A stretch of 64,000 nucleotides of DNA from Whalleya microplaca (lineage: Eukaryota; Ascomycota; Sordariomycetes; Xylariales; Xylariaceae), in the NCBI GenBank assembly GCA_022497155.1, contig MU385718.1:372001-436000 (forward strand), in the 5' to 3' direction. The first letter of the stretch is position 1. Each line of letters starts with the position of its first letter. Shown here in pieces: positions 58,253-64,000 of the stretch. The notes under the pieces are model-generated. The model made no database searches. It worked only from the letters and a program-made list of their open reading frames with translations, and had not been told where the DNA came from. A program made the translations under genes and the position numbers.

Positions 58253-58791
58253 ATGCATCCACCAACTCTGGCCCATCTCGCTCTCCTGACCCTCACCCAC
58301 CCACTCCTCGCGACCTCGCTCCCCAGCAGCTCCCCCGATTCCTCCCTCCTCTCGCCCGTGACCTCGCTCCTCAGCAGCCTGGGCAACGCGCCGCCGCCGC
58401 AGATCCTGCAGACGGCGGACCCGTCGCCTGAGTGCGCGGCCCTCAACGGCGGCGCGCTTCAGTGCTGCGACGGCAGTCTGGCGGGGGACGTGCCGCCGGT
58501 GCTGCTGCTCGCGAAGCTGTTCGGGTACGCGTTGAACCCGAATGATGTGAACGGGGTTTTGTGTGAGTGCTTATTCGCCTACATATGATTTGTTTTTAGA
58601 GGCGGGCTGGGGATTAATGGCAATGTTATTAGGTAATGATGATGTGAAGACTTGTCCCGGGGTCAGGATGTGCTGTCAGGTTACGGCGTTGGTGAGTTCC
58701 TTCAGACTGAGTGAAGGCTATTAATTCGCTGGCTGATGAAGTCCAGAGTCCCCTTGTGTCGCTCTACTGCCAGGACTATCAAAAGCACTGA
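58253..58791 (+). CDS. Hydrophobin
   Basis: Three exons: 58253-58562, 58633-58691, 58747-58791; 137 aa. Introns are 70 nt (GTGAGT...TTAG, phase 1) and 55 nt (GTGAGT...TCCAG, phase 0). A signal peptide (about residues 1-21) is followed by a Ser/Leu-rich linker and eight Cys in the hydrophobin order C-CC-C-C-CC-C: ECAAL, QCCDG, VLC, TCPG, MCC, LYC. Spacings are C-X9-CC-X31-C-X6-C-X5-CC-X12-C. The long third spacer resembles class I, while X9 before the first pair is class II-like and X6 between Cys4 and Cys5 is shorter than either usual range. Secreted, it should self-assemble at air-water interfaces and coat hyphae or spores. The fragment LNPNDVNGVLC is typical of one ascomycete hydrophobin subgroup. 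Confidence 0.92.
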
Positions 58792-59079
58792 ATCAGGAAA
58801 ACTGGCTCTCATGTTTGGCTCTAGAATGAGCATGGACAAGACACAATCTGGTTTACCTGGAAGCACGAGTACGAGTTGAAGGTCGTGAATCCGACCAACT
58901 AGGTTCTAATGTTTAGTGTTGAGGTTAGTAGGTCTGTCTAAAAATGTAGTGTGTAGTCTATGGTTGTACATGTTGATACAATGCCGATCCGGACGCAACT
59001 CGTGCCACGACATACTGTACACCAACCCCAGGTTTTTTTGACAACATGCATGTATGTGATACACGTGTAATGATGCTAT
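58792..59079. other. Convergent spacer
   Basis: 288 bases between the hydrophobin and COQ1 3' ends; nothing notable. Confidence 0.4.
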
Positions 59080-60484
59080 TTACTTTTTTCGTTTAAGCGT
59101 ATTAATCGCCATCTCTATGAGGCCGTCTTTCGCCTCGCTATCTGGAAACGTATCGAGAGCCGCGATAGCCTGCTGCGAGTAATCCTCGGCCAGTGCTCTC
59201 GTCTGTTCGATCCCGTCACTCTGGAGAACCAAGGTCCGTGCCTACGGTGGGTTAGCCAGTGCTTGTATGCATATCTTAGACCGACGATCTTACCCTTTGC
59301 ACATCGCCCTCCCCCTCAAACTTCCTCCCCACCAATGCGCCCAATTCCGGCAACGCCTTCCACGCAAATAACAGGGGCGCCGTGGCAAGGCCCAGCTCCA
59401 GGTCTGCGCCGGCCGGCTTGCCCAAATCCTTTTGCGACCTTGTGTAATCCAACATATCATCCACCAACTGGAACGCCAATCCCAGGTTTTTGCCGTAGGT
59501 GTACGCGGCCTCCACCGTAATGGCGTCCGCTCGCCCCAGGAGCGCGGCCGCCCGACACGACTTAGAGATCAGGCTGGCCGTCTTGAGGTAAGTCTTCTGC
59601 AGGTAGTACGTGAAGATGTCCTCGGACCACTGGGGATTCCGCTCGTCGCGCGCCGTGTTCTTCAGCTGCATGAACTCTCCTTCGACCAGGTTCGCGATCA
59701 CCGTCGCCAGGAGCTCGACCACCTCGGCATTGCGCAGGCGCGCCAGAGCCACGGAAGCCCGGCCGAGCAGGAAGTCGCCCGCCAGGACCGCCATCTTGTT
59801 GCCGAACTCGTGATTCGCAGAGGGCGAGCCCCGTCGGGAGACGGAGTGGTCTAGCACGTCGTCGTGGAGGAGCGAGGCCGTGTGGATCAGCTCCGCGATC
59901 TCGGCGAGCCGGCGCTGGGACGGGAGTATGTCGCTCTCGGTAGATTCAGGCTGTGACGAAAAGCTGTTCAGCGGCGACGATGGGTTGACGTCGGACAGGA
60001 TGCCGAGCGGCGTTAACGAAGAGTTGATAGTATCCGTCGTCTCCGCCGGCGCTGACTCAGGCGCCTTGGGACATATCGCTGTCGCCCTGGACATGAGCAG
60101 GACTATCAATGGCCGCACGTGCTTCCCCTCCGCCTCTGTGTAATATTTTGCGACTCGGTCGAGCGAGGGATGGCCTGAGCCTAAAAGCTGCCGGATATTG
60201 CCCGTCAGGAATTTCATTTCTTTAGCGACTATCCGGAGAGGGTCGATGTGTAGCTCGGACTTCTTGGCTCGGGTGACGGCATTGGTGACCATGTTGGAGG
60301 CCACAGATACGGCGGCGGCCCATGCCGAAGATCGTCTGGGGGTATTGTGATACAGCGATCTGGATATCCGTATTCTGAGGTCTAAAGAGGTGGCTCTTCG
60401 GCAATCTGAACAGGGAGAAAAGACGGAAGGTCGGCCAGCTGCGCGGGTCTTCAGGACCGCAGAGGCCCCTGTTCGAAGCGGCAT
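59080..60484 (-). CDS. COQ1: Mitochondrial long-chain polyprenyl diphosphate synthase
   Basis: Two exons: 60484-59294 and 59241-59080, with a 52-nt intron GTAAGA...CCGTAG in phase 0; 450 aa. The first 60 residues are Arg/Ser-rich without acids, a mitochondrial presequence. The trans-isoprenyl synthase signatures are GKHVRP (120-125), the first Asp-rich motif DDVLD (208-212), AGDFLLGRAS, and the second Asp-rich motif DDMLD (342-346), followed by KPAGADLELGLATAP. It builds the polyprenyl tail of ubiquinone in the mitochondrial inner membrane. Residues 137-190 form a Ser/Pro-rich insert between the first two helices of the catalytic domain, as seen in other fungal Coq1. It shares a 359-base promoter region with VMA12. 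Intact. Confidence 0.95.
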
Positions 60485-60843
60485 AGCGCCTGGTATTTGA
60501 CTTTTATATATTATTAACGAATTATAAAAGGTCTATGGAGGCTGCATAAAGTGTATCCAGGGCATTGGCGTTGTAGATGGTCGGGGTCGGCTAGTCGAGG
60601 TGGTTTCACTAATCGAGCGGTCCGCTGATAACCCAACGAAAAAATTGACAGCTGAAGCGCACGATGGCAATTGAGTTAGTGGTGTGGCGCAAGCTATGGC
60701 TGAACCGCGGCAGTCGGGTTGAGAAGCACCGACATGTACCCGAGTGTGTGGCTTAGGTACATACATCCATACGTAGACCAACTGGGCGCTCCCGTCTCAT
60801 CTCACAACATACAGCATGACACCATACTCAATGTCATCACAAA
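60485..60843. promoter_or_regulatory. Bidirectional promoter region of COQ1 and VMA12
   Basis: 359 bases between two divergent start codons. No TATA box near either start, as expected for housekeeping genes. Specific elements cannot be named. Confidence 0.5.
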
Positions 60844-61727
60844 ATGGTACATCTTACGATGACACCCTCCATAGTGGAGGCATTAAAGGCATTAGAACCA
60901 GACGTTTCCGGTGTCTCAGAGAGCGATGAGAGCAATTCCACCTCCAAGGGCAATGGTGAACCATCCTTAGAGGATCCCTTGGTGGGAAACCCCATCAGCC
61001 ATAGGCAAATTATCGATATATGGACACAGGCGAAGAAAGGAGACCAGAACACAGTCCAACTAGAAGACCTCTTACGTGGTGCGACGGTCTATGTGCCACC
61101 TCCACCTCCAAAGCCAGAGCCAGTCTGTTCTCCATTGGGTCTTAACTATCTGACCAAGGTTGCTAACTTGGATGTGACTAGACCGATGAATATAAGTCGC
61201 TGATGGCGCGGCTAAGGCACGAAGAGGAAGAGAGGTCTTATGAGCGGATGCTCAAGAAAGCACCACCAAGAGAATCATTTGCCCAAAGGTTCCCTATGGC
61301 GCCTCTGGCTCAGTCGTTTGCCGAAGTCAACAGGCCATCAAAAGCGTCTGATATTGGCGAAGATATCGAGAACGGAGAAGTTCAAAAGCAGGTTACGCTC
61401 GTCATTAACTTCCTGATTAGCATCGCCGGTTGTGGTGCTGCCCTCTGGATAGCAGCTCAATGGTGGAGTGTCCCGGCACGGCTGTTCCTCAGTTTGGGCG
61501 GAAGCATCATCGTCGCCATCGCCGAAGTCGCTGTGTACTCAGCCTACACATGGCGCATGGCGGAGGGTGAGAAGGACCAAAAGAAGAAGAAGGAGGTGAA
61601 GCAGATTGTCAAAACTTGGGTGGTGGGAGAGGATGATGTCGATAAGGACACAAGTGAGTCGCCGCAGTTGCTGCAGCAGGATGCACCGGGATCCGATACG
61701 AACCTACGACGAAGGATCAAAGGCTAG
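60844..61727 (+). CDS. VMA12: V-ATPase assembly factor, Vma12/Vph2 (TMEM199) family
   Basis: Two exons: 60844-61122 and 61182-61727, with a 59-nt intron GTCTGT...GTGACTAG in phase 0; 274 aa. Splicing rebuilds the family core: LLRGATVYVPPPPPKPEP, then TDEYKSLMARLRHEEEE and YERML. Two membrane helices follow (about VTLVINFLISIAGCGAALWI and FLSLGGSIIVAIAEVAVY), then a Lys/Glu-rich cytosolic tail. In yeast Vma12 works with Vma22 in the ER to assemble the V0 sector of the vacuolar ATPase. The GTCTGT donor is unusual, but the joined protein fits the family exactly. It ends 407 bases before the next gene. Confidence 0.92.
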
Positions 61728-62134
61728 CAATAAGGTTTCAAAAGAGACATGAGTATACCCAATTCGAATTTATTAGTTCTCGCAAGCATCGTCACAATGT
61801 TTCCTGTTGCCTGGCTGTGCACGGCGTCCTAAGAGCCATTTTGGCGGGCAGCTGCCAACTAGCTCCACCACCTGTCATTCTCTAGGATCTCACAGTATAC
61901 TGCCCCACCTTCGCGTCTTCATGCAACGCGTCCAGCCCAGTCCATTTACGCGTCTCCTGCGTCACATTTTTTGGCACCGTGAAATGACCAAGTTTGTCAA
62001 TTGTCAAACTTGAACAATAGGACATACACAGGTTCGGGTCTACGCCGATACTTTATTTTGTTCGCCTTCTGCATTTCTTGGCTATCCCTCTTGGATTCAC
62101 CTCTCCCCATGTGTAGTGTACACTTTGGCCCATC
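61728..62134. other. Intergenic spacer
   Basis: 407 bases: the 3' flank of VMA12 and the promoter of the ESCO-like gene. No supported ORF. Confidence 0.4.
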
Positions 62135-63037
62135 ATGGAGAGCTCGGCTTGCGATATCACGCGGGAATCCAGGTATGTCTACCATGCAATTATCACGCAT
62201 GTTAATAGCTAATGCGAATTGTACAGAAATGTAGGAAAACCTAACCGCACGTTAGTATGCCATCTGCTCGCACCACGAAGCCTCACTGATTTCAGTAGAC
62301 GACCTCTGCGGACCTACAGCAAACGCCATGCATCAGTAGAAACAGGAGAGCCGGTAGCGAAGAAACGGCGTCTAGAAGAAACGGCCCAGCATGCAGTATC
62401 TGAGACCAACGCGACAGAAAGCCCGACACATGATGCCAGCAGTCCACGGCCTTCATCTCCGCCCCTCCCGCCGGCGCCAGCGGCACGGAAAGGGACACTT
62501 ATGGATTACTTTAAGGTTATACCTTCAACGTCGAGCAGCACGTTGCCTTCATCTGACTCTGCCGGTCCCATAACTACGCCTCCATCCTCTCCTCCCCTGC
62601 CCGAAGCGAAGCGAAAGACGCGGCGGAAGCTCACCACGCGGGCCATTTCCTTGGAAGCCGGAACTGCTGTACATGAAGCTACAGACGAGGATGATGGAGA
62701 AGTCGAAGGGACAACAGCAGTCAAAGACAAACCGGAAGAGCCCAGGGGACAGGCAGCCAGCGTAGCGGATAGCAGCCAAGACATTCTCAAACGAGGGGCA
62801 AAGGAGAAGAAACGGTCAGATGCCGGGAAACGCGGGCGAGGTGCGCGACAGGCCCCCAGACAGACGACGGTCCAGACAACCCTCAGCTTATCGCTCAACG
62901 AGAAGGTGTTCGAGGAGTGCAAGGACTGTAACATGTTATATAATCCCTTCCACGAGAAGGATGCGAAGTACCACGCTAAGCTCCACGCCGCGATGCAAAA
63001 GGCGAAGCAGAACTCTGAAAATAATATATCAAGTTAA
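62135..63037 (+). CDS. Stand-alone ESCO-type zinc-finger protein (Eco1/ESCO N-terminal part only)
   Basis: Three exons: 62135-62172, 62227-62250 (a 24-nt micro-exon) and 62296-63037; 267 aa. The introns are 54 nt (GTATGT...GTACAG) and 45 nt (GTTAGT...TTTCAG), both phase 2. Splicing gives MESSACDITRES, then RNVGKPNRT, then RRPLRTYSKRH, the usual fungal Eco1-like N-terminus. It is followed by a KKRRLEE basic signal, a PIP-box-like KGTLMDYFKVI (PCNA binding), a Pro/Ser-rich linker, and a C2H2_3 zinc finger of ESCO type: CKDC near residue 236, H...H near 252-256. The protein ends a few residues later, and no acetyltransferase domain is visible downstream. Possible roles: PCNA-linked chromatin or cohesin function, or a competitor of full-length Eco1. 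By family knowledge, short proteins with only this finger are known from fungi. Confidence 0.8.
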
Positions 63038-64000
63038 ACTGTACCTGCTGTGTTTTAGAACAGAACATGCGAGATATGACTATTCTGCCTTCGAACCTTG
63101 AGAATGACTAAAGGGCGTAGGTATTTCTTAGTAGACCAACAAATTATGGTTAGGGTTTACTATGGCAAATAGACGATACACGAACTTGATGGAACAAGTT
63201 TGGGAAGAAATCATTGCATATGCTATGGGAGTCGCTATGTAAGAAGGATTGCGCCGTAGTGACATCGTCAACGGTACTCCTGGCTGCTCTATGGGTAGCC
63301 CTACTTCAGGGATCAAGCAGGTATAGACCTACGATACCAGGAGGATTCGTCTCGGAAGCCACAACTTGCGTGTTCCTTGCCACGGATCAGGACTCAAGCG
63401 CGTCTAGCTATACCTAGCATTGCGTCTAGTGAGTGGTTCTACAGACCAGCAGGGCCCCACATCTCTTCATCCTCCTATACCAATGACTTCAGAGGTATTT
63501 ACGACCCTGCGTCGTATCGAAATTCATCCCAGCCACCTGGCTATAACAAGAAAGAGTGGGATTTTTGTTTTAATTTATGTATATTATATTATGTTTTAGA
63601 GGGCGTTGTAGAATGTCTTTCACATAGGACAATTCAGGTTAGCTGATACGGCTTCGAGCCGTGCTGACGTCGGAAGCCTATCGGCTAACCTGCTACGCCT
63701 CACCCCTAAATATATCCACTGAACATGTTCCCTAAATGCTCTGAAATGTACTGTAGATCATCCTTATCCTTCCTGGTCGATATCCAAACGTAGGCGTTTG
63801 CCTTTCCTAGGCAGTAAGCAGCTTGGTATCTTGCGGTGCTAGGCGTATTTGCATGGCTCTTGCTATGAACATGAGAGCATACAAGGTCGTAGCGTCCAAG
63901 GGTTGGCCGCAAGCTCTGCCGTATTGCGCGGGAGCATTGTTCGTGTAGGTGGCGAGCAGTAGCACCGTGTTTATCAAACCGTCCCGGGTATCTACGTGAA
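63038..64000. other. Intergenic region to window end
   Basis: No supported gene. The frame at 63128-63316 and others are short and featureless. A hairpin-forming inverted repeat lies at 63635-63692. Confidence 0.4.
63635..63692. repeat. Imperfect inverted repeat, 20-bp arms
   Basis: The left arm CAGGTTAGCTGATACGGCTT pairs with the right arm beginning GAAGCCTATCGGCTAACCTG, with one mismatch and one extra base, around an 18-base loop. It could be a small element end or a cruciform site. Confidence 0.7.

Overview
The window is a piece of a filamentous ascomycete (Pezizomycotina) nuclear genome. The evidence is: many spliced genes with short GT-AG introns (mostly 45-85 nt), a heterokaryon-incompatibility (HET) gene, a hydrophobin, F-box-like and degenerate C2H2 proteins, two cytochromes P450, and fungal housekeeping genes (VID27, COQ1, VMA12). 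Gene content is compatible with a Sordariomycete, perhaps Xylariales, but that lineage call is an inference and cannot be settled without a search. I rebuilt exon structures by hand from splice sites, phase and family knowledge; boundaries should be right to about one base unless stated.

Layout. 0-11 kb: a secreted beta-lactamase-like hydrolase (cut by the window start), VID27 with a 19-nt first exon, a small spliced hypothetical gene, and a mitochondrial inner-membrane-type P-loop ATPase, all on the minus strand. 12-25 kb: a repeat-rich accessory block on the plus strand. It holds a very large low-complexity protein interrupted by one in-frame TAG, tandem 83-bp repeats behind it, a repeat pair with a perfect 34-bp inverted repeat, two neighbouring C2H2 proteins built from internal tandem repeats (the second also has a lone in-frame TAG), a duplicated exon fragment of the large gene at 23.4 kb, and a 484-bp MITE-like element. 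25-31 kb: a large membrane-anchored amidohydrolase, an internally deleted HET gene, and an intron-containing tRNA-Arg(TCG). 32-38 kb: a decayed gene remnant, a P450 and a thioesterase-like gene whose 5' part looks frameshifted. 38-46 kb: a 1277-residue Myb/SANT protein of the rDNA-terminator-factor type and an MDR-family reductase. 46-54 kb: an F-box-like gene, a 935-residue fungal membrane protein with degenerate zinc-binding motifs, an orphan coding fragment and a second P450. 54-58 kb is essentially gene-free. 58-63 kb is conserved: hydrophobin, COQ1 divergent from VMA12, and a stand-alone ESCO-type zinc-finger protein with a 24-nt micro-exon.

How it fits together. The two P450s, the thioesterase and the MDR reductase could be tailoring enzymes, but no PKS, NRPS or terpene synthase backbone is visible, so I do not call a biosynthetic cluster. 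The most unusual signal is the 12-25 kb block: fresh tandem duplications, lone TAG stops in otherwise open frames, an exon fragment copy and small inverted-repeat elements lie side by side. This suggests a rapidly changing accessory island between conserved flanks.
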